DNA from: Tissierellia bacterium
GTDB taxonomy: Bacteria > Bacillota > Clostridia > Tissierellales > Peptoniphilaceae
Direction: 5' to 3'
NCBI GenBank assembly: GCA_030538075.1
Contig: JAUNUQ010000001.1
Location: 62,001 to 126,000, forward strand
DNA length: 64,000 nucleotides
Shown piece after piece: positions 25,663-34,190 of the stretch; positions within the stretch are counted from its first letter, which is position 1, and each line of letters begins with the position of its first letter. The notes beneath the pieces are model-generated. The model searched no databases and had not been told where the DNA came from. It was given only the letters and a program-made list of their open reading frames with translations. Position numbers and translations under genes: made by a program.

Positions 25663-26907
25663 ATGGAGTACAATAATGTTTTTGATGAATTAGTGGATCG
25701 TGGCTATTTTGAACAGGCCACCTTCGAGGAGGAGTTAAGGGATTTATTAGGAAAAGAAAAAATCCCCTTCTATATAGGATTTGACGCAACGGCAGATTCT
25801 CTAACTGTTGGGCATTTCATCCAGATCATGGTCATGATGCGCATGCAGCGCCATGGACATATTCCGATTGCACTATTGGGCGGTGGCACCACGATGATTG
25901 GCGACCCATCTGGCCGCAGTGACATGCGAATGCTGATGACCAAGGAGCAGATCGACCACAATGCAAACTGCTTTTTTAAGCAATTTCAGCGCTTCCTGGA
26001 CTTCTCCGATGGCAAAGCCCATATGATCAATAATTCAGAGTGGCTGTTGGACCTGAACTTCCTGGATTTCATGCGGGAAATTGGGACCCATTTCTCTGTG
26101 AACAAGATGCTGACCATGGATGCCTACAAAAACCGCCTCGATCAAGGGCTGACTTTCTTCGAATTTGGCTATATGCTGATGCAGTCCTATGACTATCTGG
26201 TGCTCTACCGTAAATTCGGCTGCAAACTCCAGATGGGCGGATCCGATCAATGGTCCAATATCCTTGGGGGCTATGACCTCGTTCGCAAATTAGAGAGCGA
26301 CAAGGTATATGCGATGACCTTTAAGCTCTTGACCACAGCCGATGGACAGAAGATGGGCAAGTCCCAAAAGGGAGCCGTATGGCTGGATGAGGAGAAGACC
26401 TCCCCATACGAGCTCTTCCAGTATATGCGCAATGTAGATGACCGGGATGTGGAGAAATTTCTGTTGATGCTGACATTCCTACCTTCCGAAGAATGTAGGC
26501 GACTTGGTCAGCTACAGGATGAGAAGATCAACGAGGCAAAGGAGATTCTGGCGTTTGAAGTCACCAAGATCATCCACGGTGAAGAAAAGGCGGAAGCAGC
26601 CAAGGAAGCTGCCCGCTCTCTATTCCAACAGGGAGTATCCAGCGAGAATATGACCACCTCTGCGTTGGATTCCGCTCTATTTGAAGAAGGGATTGGCATC
26701 TTGGAGCTGCTGACCAAAGTGGAATTGACGAAGTCCAATGGAGAGGCCCGCCGGCTGATCAATCAGGGCGGGATTCACCTAAACGGCGTCAAAGTCGAGG
26801 ACCCTGCCCTGATCGTAACGGGGGAATCCTTTGAGGGAGAAGAGTTGATTATTAAAAAGGGTAAGAAAGTATATCATCGCATACTGCGAGGGCAACAAGA
26901 TCAATGA
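25663..26907 (+). CDS. tyrS: Tyrosyl-tRNA synthetase
   Basis: 414 aa. The ATG at 25663 is 5 bp after AAGGAGG; the ATG at 25660 is too close. Class I synthetase with TyrRS-type nucleotide-binding motif (TADSLTVGHFIQ in place of HIGH), the signature KMGKSQKGAVWLD (KMSKS class), and a C-terminal S4 RNA-binding domain (NGEARRLINQGGIHLNG). It charges tRNA-Tyr. Controlled by the T-box leader. Its stop overlaps the next gene's start (AATGA). Confidence 0.97.
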   Translation: MEYNNVFDELVDRGYFEQATFEEELRDLLGKEKIPFYIGFDATADSLTVGHFIQIMVMMRMQRHGHIPIALLGGGTTMIGDPSGRSDMRMLMTKEQIDHNANCFFKQFQRFLDFSDGKAHMINNSEWLLDLNFLDFMREIGTHFSVNKMLTMDAYKNRLDQGLTFFEFGYMLMQSYDYLVLYRKFGCKLQMGGSDQWSNILGGYDLVRKLESDKVYAMTFKLLTTADGQKMGKSQKGAVWLDEEKTSPYELFQYMRNVDDRDVEKFLLMLTFLPSEECRRLGQLQDEKINEAKEILAFEVTKIIHGEEKAEAAKEAARSLFQQGVSSENMTTSALDSALFEEGIGILELLTKVELTKSNGEARRLINQGGIHLNGVKVEDPALIVTGESFEGEELIIKKGKKVYHRILRGQQDQ

Positions 26908-28304
26908 CGGATCTTCGCTCTAGCCGCTCAAAAATGCTCGGGGAACAGCCCATCCCAGAGCTGCTGATGCGATTTTCCGTGCCCGCCATCGTAGGCATGA
27001 TGGTTAATGCACTCTATAATGTAGTAGATCGAATTTTCCTGGGGGCTGGGGTCAGTCAGTTGGCCATTGGCGGGGTCTTTTTGAACTTCCCCATCCTGCT
27101 GATGATCATGGCCTTTGGGATGCTCATCGGGGTAGGAGGCAGCACTTTGGCCTCCATTCGCTTCGGCGAAGGGAAAAAGGAAGAGTCAGAGAAGATCTTG
27201 GGAAATGCCATCACGCTGACGGCCCTCTTTGGGATTGCGATGATGATCCTGTTTTCGATATTTCTCGAAAAGCTGCTCAGGCTCTTTGGCGCTTCGGAGA
27301 CGATCCTCCCCTATGCGATAGACTATGGCCGGATCATCGTCCTGGGAATTCCCTTTCAGATCATCGGATTTGGAATCAACTTCTTTATCCGCAGCGAGGG
27401 GAATCCCAAGGTCGCGATGGCCACCATGTTTATTGGCGCCATCACCAATATCATCCTAGACTATGTGTTCATCTATCCCCTACAGATGGGGGTAATGGGA
27501 GCCGCTCTGGCGACGATTATCGGTCAGCTCTTCTCAGCGATCTGGGTCATGCGCTATTTCCTCTCCAATCAGTCCCTACTGAAGCTAAGACGAGAGACCC
27601 TTCGCCTCGAATGGAAATATGTAAAAGAGATTTTCTCTCTGGGCATCACGCCCTTTTCCATGCAGCTGGTTGCCAGTGGGATCAATATCCTATACAATAA
27701 TCAGCTCCAAGCCTATGGAGGCGATCTGGCGACTTCCAGTATGGGGGTCATCCAGAGTATCTCCACGCTGGCTTTTATGCCAGTATTTGGGCTAAATCAG
27801 GGCATAAGCCCCATCGTCGGCTTCAATCACGGTGCGAGGAATTACAAACGAGTCCAGAAGACCATGCAGATTGGCATCTGGATCGCCGTCTTGTATATGA
27901 CTGCCAATTGGATCATTTCAATGGCCTTCCCCGAAGTATTGGTCCGCATCTTTATCAGCCGTCCCGACGAATTCGCCATCATCCGGGATATGGTGGTGCC
28001 TGGGGTGCGATTAAACAACCTATTCATCCCCATTGCAGGTTATCAGATCATCGCCGCCAACTATTTTCAGTCCACGGGAAAGCCGCGCATCGGTTTTATT
28101 TTGACGATGTCCAGGCAATTGCTCATCCTATTGCCGGCGATTACCATCTTGCCCCTGTTTTTTGGCATGAATGGAATCTGGGTGGCGATGGCCATCTCCG
28201 ATGGACTCTCCTCCCTCATTACGACCTTTTTCATCCTGCGCGCAGGCATATTGCACAAGCCACAGGTCGATCACCACTGTGAATCGATGCTGGGAGCCCA
28301 GTAG
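26904..28304 (+). CDS. MATE family efflux transporter
   Basis: 466 aa, twelve hydrophobic segments in two halves, the MATE architecture. N-terminal LLMRFSVPAIVGMMVNALYN and VDRIFLGAGVSQLAIGG are family signatures, with the related half repeated in the second domain (LGITPFSMQLVASGIN). It exports drugs or metabolites using Na+ or H+. It is coupled to tyrS by a 4-bp overlap, probably sharing its T-box transcript, which is an unusual partner. Confidence 0.93.
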   Translation: MTDLRSSRSKMLGEQPIPELLMRFSVPAIVGMMVNALYNVVDRIFLGAGVSQLAIGGVFLNFPILLMIMAFGMLIGVGGSTLASIRFGEGKKEESEKILGNAITLTALFGIAMMILFSIFLEKLLRLFGASETILPYAIDYGRIIVLGIPFQIIGFGINFFIRSEGNPKVAMATMFIGAITNIILDYVFIYPLQMGVMGAALATIIGQLFSAIWVMRYFLSNQSLLKLRRETLRLEWKYVKEIFSLGITPFSMQLVASGINILYNNQLQAYGGDLATSSMGVIQSISTLAFMPVFGLNQGISPIVGFNHGARNYKRVQKTMQIGIWIAVLYMTANWIISMAFPEVLVRIFISRPDEFAIIRDMVVPGVRLNNLFIPIAGYQIIAANYFQSTGKPRIGFILTMSRQLLILLPAITILPLFFGMNGIWVAMAISDGLSSLITTFFILRAGILHKPQVDHHCESMLGAQ

Positions 28305-28308
28305 ATAC

Positions 28309-28342
28309 AAAAATCCGATTGGAATACTCCAATCGGATTTTT
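28309..28342. terminator. Bidirectional terminator between the MATE gene and apbE
   Basis: AAAAATCCGATTGG and CCAATCGGATTTTT form a perfect 14-bp stem with a 6-nt loop; T-runs lie on both strands. Confidence 0.9.
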
Positions 28343-28348
28343 CATATG

Positions 28349-29461
28349 CTATTCATCTTTCGACGTCGCTCCCTCAGAGCGCATCTCTTTTTTTAGGTTC
28401 TCCGTCGCCGTAATCGTGTTGTCGTTCAAGATCCAAATTGCTTCGACGCCATCCAATCCCTCAATGAATTTCTTACTCTCCTCAAAGGGCATCAAAAAGG
28501 CTGCTGTGGATAAAAAGTCTGCCAGTCCACTGTCCTCAGTGACGACACTGACGGAGCGGAAATAGGTCATGGGCATCTTTTCGACGGGATCGATCAAATG
28601 GTGATAGGTCTTTCCATCTACAGTATAATAGCGCTGATAGTCCCCACTTGTGACGACGCTGGTCCCCTTTACATAGAGGACTTCGATCGTCTGCTCACCA
28701 GATTTTCCCATGGCATTATCGGGATTTTGAATGCCGATTCCCCATCGATTGCGCAGGCCATCCTTGGGCTGGCCGATGGTTCGCACATTGCCCCCAGCAC
28801 TGACGATGGCCGAATCCACGCCTCGCTCCAACAGAGCCTTCGCCACGAGTTCTGTGGCATAGCCCTTGGCGACTGCACCCAGATCCAAGGACATCAGCGG
28901 ATCAACCAACTGGACGGTACTCTTTTTGGAATCAATCTTCACGTCATTTAGATTGACATGTTGCGCAGCTTCGTTGAGTTCCTCTAGGGTTGGGATCTTG
29001 GCCTCCTGCGGATTGGCTAGACCTTCTTCGCGGTATTGATGCCAGATCCCTAAGACGGCCCCTAGGGCGATATTGGTCTTATCACTGTATTTCTTGGTGT
29101 AATCCCTACTGAGCTGAATGAGATCGATGAGCTCCTTGTCGACGACAATGGGATCCTTCCCCGCATTGTCATTGAGGGTCTTCACATTACTGACTCCATC
29201 ATAGTTCTGGTAGTTATCAAAAATCTTGTGCAGCCGCTGAAATTCTGACTCCACAAAAGCCGCTTGCTCGTCAAACGCCTTTTGGGAATTCATATAAGCC
29301 ACAAAACTGATCACTGTGTCAAAGGTATTATAGAACACATATTCATATTTTTCCCGCTTCTCATTCGAGCTGCCAATTTTTGCATCTGGATCTACTTTCT
29401 GGTTGCCGCAACCCGCCAATAACAGGGCTATTGCCAACAGAGCAGCAAATACTCTTCTCAT
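28349..29461 (-). CDS. apbE: FAD:protein FMN transferase (ApbE), lipoprotein
   Basis: 370 aa from the ATG at 29461 behind GGGAGG. The lipoprotein signal ends LLLAGCG. The ApbE domain covers the rest: DKTNIALGAVLGIW, LGAVAKGYATELVAKALLE, AIVSAGGNVRTIG and HHLIDPVEKMP, a metal/FAD-binding set. It covalently attaches FMN to a Thr in RnfD/RnfG- or FMN_bind-type membrane proteins outside the cell. No such target is adjacent. Confidence 0.93.
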   Translation of the reverse strand: MRRVFAALLAIALLLAGCGNQKVDPDAKIGSSNEKREKYEYVFYNTFDTVISFVAYMNSQKAFDEQAAFVESEFQRLHKIFDNYQNYDGVSNVKTLNDNAGKDPIVVDKELIDLIQLSRDYTKKYSDKTNIALGAVLGIWHQYREEGLANPQEAKIPTLEELNEAAQHVNLNDVKIDSKKSTVQLVDPLMSLDLGAVAKGYATELVAKALLERGVDSAIVSAGGNVRTIGQPKDGLRNRWGIGIQNPDNAMGKSGEQTIEVLYVKGTSVVTSGDYQRYYTVDGKTYHHLIDPVEKMPMTYFRSVSVVTEDSGLADFLSTAAFLMPFEESKKFIEGLDGVEAIWILNDNTITATENLKKEMRSEGATSKDE

Positions 29462-29520
29462 CGTCGCCTCCCATGGGTTCATATAGTTATGATATCAAAA
29501 CAACCATTCCTTTTCAACGA

Positions 29521-30660
29521 CTATGCGCGGTATACGAGCTTTCCATCCAAAAAGGTCTCCTGTAGATTTCCCTCTAAATCCATGACGATTACATCTGCCG
29601 ATCGACCCGGCTTGATCAAACCAACTCTGTCCTCTAATCCCACGCTGAGAGCGGCGTTGTAGCTGGCCATCTTTAAAGATTGGAAAAGAGTTGCGATTCC
29701 CCATTCTGTGGTATTTCGAATCCCCTCCGAGAGATAGAGTAGGCTTCCCGCCAAGGCGCCATTTGACAGCATGGGATAGCCATCTTTTAGCGTTACCTCG
29801 TATTCTCCAAGGCTGTATTCTCCATCTGGCATTCCGCCTGCCATCATGCAATCCGTTACCAGGACGATCTTGTCTCTGCCCTTGACGTCCATTAAGATAT
29901 TGGCGCTGACAGGGTGGACATGATGCCCATCGGCGATCAACTCCGAATAGGTCTCCTTCAAATTCATCGCCGCCCCAACCATGCCCGGCTCTCGGTGATG
30001 TAGCCCTCGCATGGCATTAAAAGTGTGGACGAAGATGGATGCACCTGCCTCCACCGCAGCTTTTGCCTGGACATAATTGGCATTACTGTGACCCAGCGCG
30101 ATATAGATCCCCATCTCTCGAGCCTTTTTGACAAAACATGTCGTATTCTCATATTCGGGAGCGATGGCGATCTTGCGTATCATTCCACCGGAGAGTTCCT
30201 GTAGTTCTTGGAGCCGTTCAATATTGGGAGCTTCCATATATCTGGGATTCTGCGCTCCTTTGTACCTGGATGTGAAAAAGGGACCCTCCAAGAATATTCC
30301 CATGAGTTTTGCGCCTGTCAACTTGTCTGCACTCTCCCTGAGCACAGACATCGCCGTATCCAAATCTCTATCTGAAGAGGTCAGCGTCGTCGCCAAAAAA
30401 CTCGTCACACCCATTTCTGGCAATGCTAGAGAGAGGGCCTGAACGGAAGACTCGACACAGTCCATGACGTCGTAGCCCTTAAACCCGTGAATATGCGTGT
30501 CAAATAGACCTGGGGCAATCGCTTTGCCGCTGTGATCGATATAATCACCTGCATAGTCATCCAGGATTTCTCTTATATATCCATCTTCCATCACCAGAAA
30601 AGCATCTGTCTGAATTTCGTCTTGCAAGAAGAGGTTTCCTTTTAAAACCGTTTTAGCCAC
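29521..30660 (-). CDS. nagA: N-acetylglucosamine-6-phosphate deacetylase
   Basis: 379 aa from a GTG at 30660, placed after GGAGG; the longer open frame has no site. Amidohydrolase fold with metal ligands in FDTHIHGFKGYD, LEGPFF, IALGHSNANYVQA, FVHTFNAMRGL and the catalytic Asp in LVTDCMMAGG. It converts GlcNAc-6-P to glucosamine-6-P for catabolism or wall recycling. No nagB is next to it. Confidence 0.95.
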   Translation of the reverse strand: MAKTVLKGNLFLQDEIQTDAFLVMEDGYIREILDDYAGDYIDHSGKAIAPGLFDTHIHGFKGYDVMDCVESSVQALSLALPEMGVTSFLATTLTSSDRDLDTAMSVLRESADKLTGAKLMGIFLEGPFFTSRYKGAQNPRYMEAPNIERLQELQELSGGMIRKIAIAPEYENTTCFVKKAREMGIYIALGHSNANYVQAKAAVEAGASIFVHTFNAMRGLHHREPGMVGAAMNLKETYSELIADGHHVHPVSANILMDVKGRDKIVLVTDCMMAGGMPDGEYSLGEYEVTLKDGYPMLSNGALAGSLLYLSEGIRNTTEWGIATLFQSLKMASYNAALSVGLEDRVGLIKPGRSADVIVMDLEGNLQETFLDGKLVYRA

Positions 30661-30780
30661 CTTGACCCTCCTCAAAAACTTTATAGTATTATACCATAAA
30701 ACACGCAACTTTAATCACCAAATTTGATTATCTACTATGATTCTGGGTAGAAATATTAACAGAAGAGAGGAGTGGGTAAA

Positions 30781-31653
30781 ATGAAAAAATATTTAGTTCC
30801 TGTTGACGGTTCCCCTAACTCCAAGAAAGCAATGGCAACCGCCAGCCGAATGGCAGCAAAAACTGGTGGAAGCATAACACTGCTCTGTGTCATCGACACG
30901 GAGTCCGTCGTCATGCACTCCCAAGTCAATGTTATGATGGCCGAGATAATGGATAAGACGAAGGATGCCTATGATTCCATGTTGGATTCTCTGATTGAAG
31001 AGTACCGCTCTGAAAAATATGAACTGCGAAAAGAGATCCGCTACGGCAATGTAGCCGGAGAAATATTAGAAGAGTCTGACAAGGGTTACGACATGATCCT
31101 AATCGGTAGCCGTGGTCTCTCCCTTCTCTCCAGAACCTTCTTGGGCTCCGTGTCTAATAAGGTCGTACATCATACAAAGATCCCAATCCTAGTTGTCAAA
31201 GAATATCACGAAAATGATTTTTCCAAGATTCTAGTCCCCATCGATGGTTCCACGAATTCCCGTAGGGCACTCTATGTCGCCAGCGAAATCGGTGAGTACT
31301 TTGGCAGCGAACTGACTCTGATCAATGTCGTAAATAAACTGCAGATTCCAGATGTGCGCGGCGTCGATTTGGACAATGTCGCCGGCTATTATCCAAAGAC
31401 TCGGGAGATCTCCGAAATGCTCCTAAAAGATAATGCCAAACGAATTGATTCCTATCCCCACAAAGTACAACTGGTATCCAAGGTTGGGAATGTCTCTGAG
31501 ATGATTATGGATATGGCGGAAAATGAGGATTTTGATTTGATCATCATCGGCAACCGCGGACTGGGCACCATCCAGCGAACGGTCCTAGGCTCCATCTCCA
31601 ATGCCGTCCTCAATCACTCGAAGAAATCCGTTTTGATTATCCACGGAAACTAA
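30781..31653 (+). CDS. Universal stress protein, tandem UspA domains
   Basis: 290 aa from the ATG at 30781 after GAGAGGAG. Two UspA domains (about 1-142 and 147-290), both keeping the ATP-binding G-2x-G-9x-G(S/T) motif (GSRGLSLLSRTFLGS; GNRGLGTIQRTVLGS), so it is likely of the ATP-binding class. Cytosolic. It is divergent from nagA and followed by its own terminator. Confidence 0.93.
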   Translation: MKKYLVPVDGSPNSKKAMATASRMAAKTGGSITLLCVIDTESVVMHSQVNVMMAEIMDKTKDAYDSMLDSLIEEYRSEKYELRKEIRYGNVAGEILEESDKGYDMILIGSRGLSLLSRTFLGSVSNKVVHHTKIPILVVKEYHENDFSKILVPIDGSTNSRRALYVASEIGEYFGSELTLINVVNKLQIPDVRGVDLDNVAGYYPKTREISEMLLKDNAKRIDSYPHKVQLVSKVGNVSEMIMDMAENEDFDLIIIGNRGLGTIQRTVLGSISNAVLNHSKKSVLIIHGN

Positions 31654-31688
31654 AACCATTCACTTATCCCATTGATGAATCGCAACCA

Positions 31689-31723
31689 TTGAGCGCCACT
31701 ACATCGTGGCGCTCAATTCTTTT
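31689..31723 (+). terminator. Terminator of the Usp gene
   Basis: TTGAGCGCCAC (31689-31699) pairs with GTGGCGCTCAA (31706-31716), then TTCTTTT. Confidence 0.88.
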
Positions 31724-31807
31724 GCACTATCGGCAAAGGGAGCAATGCTATTCATCATGTTGTTCCACTGTTTTTGGGTTCCTATATAAATTCAGGAGTT
31801 GATTTTC

Positions 31808-32491
31808 ATGAAAAATCTTTTACTGTTAGAAGATGACCGAACCCTATGTCAGGGGATCGCATTGGCACTGCAATCGGATCGTCTTCGTATCACACAGTGC
31901 CACAGCATCAGCGAGGCAACTCGCCAACTACAGAGCCAAGAGTACCATCTGGCGATTTTCGATATCAATCTGCCGGATGGAAGTGGTTTGGTTCTGCTCG
32001 TCCAGGTTCGAAAGACCAAACAGCTCCCCGTCCTCTTGCTGACCGCCATGGACACGGAGATAAATATCGTCAACGGCTTAGAGCTGGGGGCAGATGACTA
32101 TATCACCAAGCCATTTTCTCTAGCGGTACTCAGAGCCAGGGTCTCTGCACAGCTCCGCCGCTTAGATCCTGCACCTGAGCAATCTTATCAGCAGGATATG
32201 TTCCGGTTTGACTTCGATCGAATGGAGTTCTGGAAGGGGCAGCAACAGATTGAACTGAGTAGGACAGAACAAAAATTGCTGCGCCAGTTGATCGATCACC
32301 CCGGCATGACCTTGACCAGAGGACAGTTGATCGATGCCATCTGGACAGATGAGAGGAGCTATGTAGATGAGAACGCTCTCTCTGTCGCCATCAAACGGCT
32401 ACGAGACAAGTTGGAGGACAATCCCAAGAAGCCCTTCTATATCCATACTATCTATGGCATCGGATATATGTGGAAGGTGAATCCATGTTAG
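31808..32491 (+). CDS. OmpR/PhoB-family response regulator
   Basis: 227 aa from the ATG 9 bp after AGGAG. The receiver domain (1-115) has acidic LLLLEDDRT, phospho-acceptor Asp in LAIFDINLPDG and Lys in DDYITKPFS. The winged-helix output domain follows (LSRTEQKLLRQLIDHPGMTL; VAIKRLRDKLEDNP). It overlaps the kinase gene by 7 bp and, by position, controls the ABC genes that follow. Confidence 0.94.
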   Translation: MKNLLLLEDDRTLCQGIALALQSDRLRITQCHSISEATRQLQSQEYHLAIFDINLPDGSGLVLLVQVRKTKQLPVLLLTAMDTEINIVNGLELGADDYITKPFSLAVLRARVSAQLRRLDPAPEQSYQQDMFRFDFDRMEFWKGQQQIELSRTEQKLLRQLIDHPGMTLTRGQLIDAIWTDERSYVDENALSVAIKRLRDKLEDNPKKPFYIHTIYGIGYMWKVNPC

Positions 32492-33399
32492 GGGATGCCA
32501 TCCAATTGCCGCTTGTCCTAGCGATCCCACTCGTCTGTGCGATGATCGTCCTTTGGAATCGCATCCGAACTAGGCGCATCCTCGAGTCCATGTCGAGGAT
32601 GTTGGATGAAGCCATTCAGGGACAATTTCGAGCGTCCCACTACGACGAGAGTCTCCAGTCCGCTGTAGAGGCGAGGTTAGCACAATATCTAGCCGCATCC
32701 CAGGTCGCCTCCCAAGACTTAAGGACTGAAAAAGATCGAATTCAAAATCTCATCAGCGATATTTCCCACCAGACAAAGACTCCGATCTCCAATATCCTAT
32801 TATATGGCCAGTTACTTCAGGAGCAGGAATTGAAGGAGCCTGCCCTCGATTATGTGCGCCTACTGAATGCACAAGCCGATAAACTGCATTTTTTAATTGA
32901 TGTGCTCGTCAAAACCTCTCGATTGGAGTCGGGTATTCTCAAGTTGCATCCGGTTCTTTCACCTATTGAGGAATTAATCGATGCCACAGTGGACCCTCTG
33001 CGCATCGAAGCGGAGAAAAGACAGATCCGCATTCAGATCGAACCGACGGATCTAAATTCCTATTTCGACCCCAAATGGACGATGGAGGCATTGTCCAATC
33101 TAATAGACAATGCTATCAAATACAGTCTTCCCGGCGGAATCATCGAGATAACCACCCAGAAATACCATCTCTTTCACAGCATCTGCGTAACCGATTACGG
33201 CATTGGGATTTCGGAGGATCAGCAGGCTGAGGTATTTGGACGCTTTTATCGCTCAGCGGAGGTTGCCCATGAGCCGGGAGTGGGGATCGGTCTCTACCTC
33301 GCTCGTCAGATCATCGAAATTCAAGGGGGTTATCTAAAATTAAAATCGGAAAGGGGTAAATCCACGACCTTTTCCATATTTCTACCAACCAATCCGTAA
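32485..33399 (+). CDS. Sensor histidine kinase
   Basis: 304 aa. One clear N-terminal membrane helix (IQLPLVLAIPLVCAMIVLW) and no large extracellular sensor, which resembles kinases that sense through a partner ABC permease. The H-box is SDISHQTKTPISN (near 105); HATPase_c boxes include LIDNAIKYS, DYGIGISEDQ and GVGIGLYLARQI. The ATG at 32485 overlaps the regulator's stop; a GTG at 32470 is possible. Confidence 0.92.
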   Translation: MLGDAIQLPLVLAIPLVCAMIVLWNRIRTRRILESMSRMLDEAIQGQFRASHYDESLQSAVEARLAQYLAASQVASQDLRTEKDRIQNLISDISHQTKTPISNILLYGQLLQEQELKEPALDYVRLLNAQADKLHFLIDVLVKTSRLESGILKLHPVLSPIEELIDATVDPLRIEAEKRQIRIQIEPTDLNSYFDPKWTMEALSNLIDNAIKYSLPGGIIEITTQKYHLFHSICVTDYGIGISEDQQAEVFGRFYRSAEVAHEPGVGIGLYLARQIIEIQGGYLKLKSERGKSTTFSIFLPTNP

Positions 33400-33463
33400 A
33401 TCTTTCCAGTCGGACAGATTCTTCGTACTCTGCTGAAAGACTCAGGAAAGAATATTGTGATAC

Positions 33464-33495
33464 AGTCTGTATGAGGGCACGAATACAGACTTTTT
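33464..33495 (+). terminator. Intrinsic terminator/attenuator between the kinase and ABC genes
   Basis: AGTCTGTAT (33464-33472) and ATACAGACT (33483-33491) form a perfect 9-bp stem with a 10-nt loop and a TTTTT tract, only about 10 bp before the AGGAGG of the ATPase gene. It should separate the regulatory pair from the transporter pair or act as an attenuator. No strong promoter is evident between 33400 and 33464. Confidence 0.75.
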
Positions 33496-33512
33496 CATTT
33501 TAGGAGGTTATT

Positions 33513-34190
33513 ATGACCATTTTACAAACAGAGGATTTAAAGAAGATCTATGGAGATGGCGAAGCTGCGGTTCACGCTTTGGACGGCATCTCCCTGACGG
33601 TTCCCAAGGGGGAGTTTCTCTCCATTGTCGGTACCTCCGGCAGTGGAAAATCCACTCTCTTACATATGCTAGGGGGTCTGGATCGCCCCACTTCCGGCAC
33701 CGTCATCGTAGATGGGGTGAATCTGCAATCTTTAACGGATGAGGAATTGACAATTTTTCGCCGCCGAAAAATTGGCTTCGTCTTCCAAAACTACAATCTA
33801 GTGCCCATTTTGAATGTCTATGACAATATCGTTTTGCCCATTCAGCTCGACGGAAATGCCCCAGAAGAGGGATTCCTTCAGGAGATCCTGGGCATGTTGG
33901 GGCTGTTGGATAAACTGGATCGCCTGCCATCCAACCTCTCTGGCGGACAGCAACAAAGAGTGGCCATCGCCCGGGCTTTGGCTTCGAAGCCGGCCATTCT
34001 ACTGGCAGATGAACCCACTGGCAATCTCGACAGCAGGAGCAGGCTGGATGTCATGGGATTACTGAAAGTCACCAGTCAGCGATTCGGTCAGACCATCGTA
34101 ATGATCACGCACAACGAAGAGATCGCCCAGATGGCCGACCGAATACTGCGCATTGAAGATGGAAAACTGATTTGCGGTGATTTCGCATGA
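33513..34190 (+). CDS. ABC transporter ATP-binding protein (LolD/MacB type)
   Basis: 225 aa, complete ATPase: Walker A GTSGSGKST, Q-loop FVFQNYNLVP, signature LSGGQQQRVAIARAL, Walker B ILLADEPTGNLDS, His-loop ITHNEE. ATPases of this type work with FtsX-domain permeases to move peptides, lipids or to resist antibiotics. It overlaps the permease start by 4 bp. AGGAGG lies before the ATG. Confidence 0.94.
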   Translation: MTILQTEDLKKIYGDGEAAVHALDGISLTVPKGEFLSIVGTSGSGKSTLLHMLGGLDRPTSGTVIVDGVNLQSLTDEELTIFRRRKIGFVFQNYNLVPILNVYDNIVLPIQLDGNAPEEGFLQEILGMLGLLDKLDRLPSNLSGGQQQRVAIARALASKPAILLADEPTGNLDSRSRLDVMGLLKVTSQRFGQTIVMITHNEEIAQMADRILRIEDGKLICGDFA

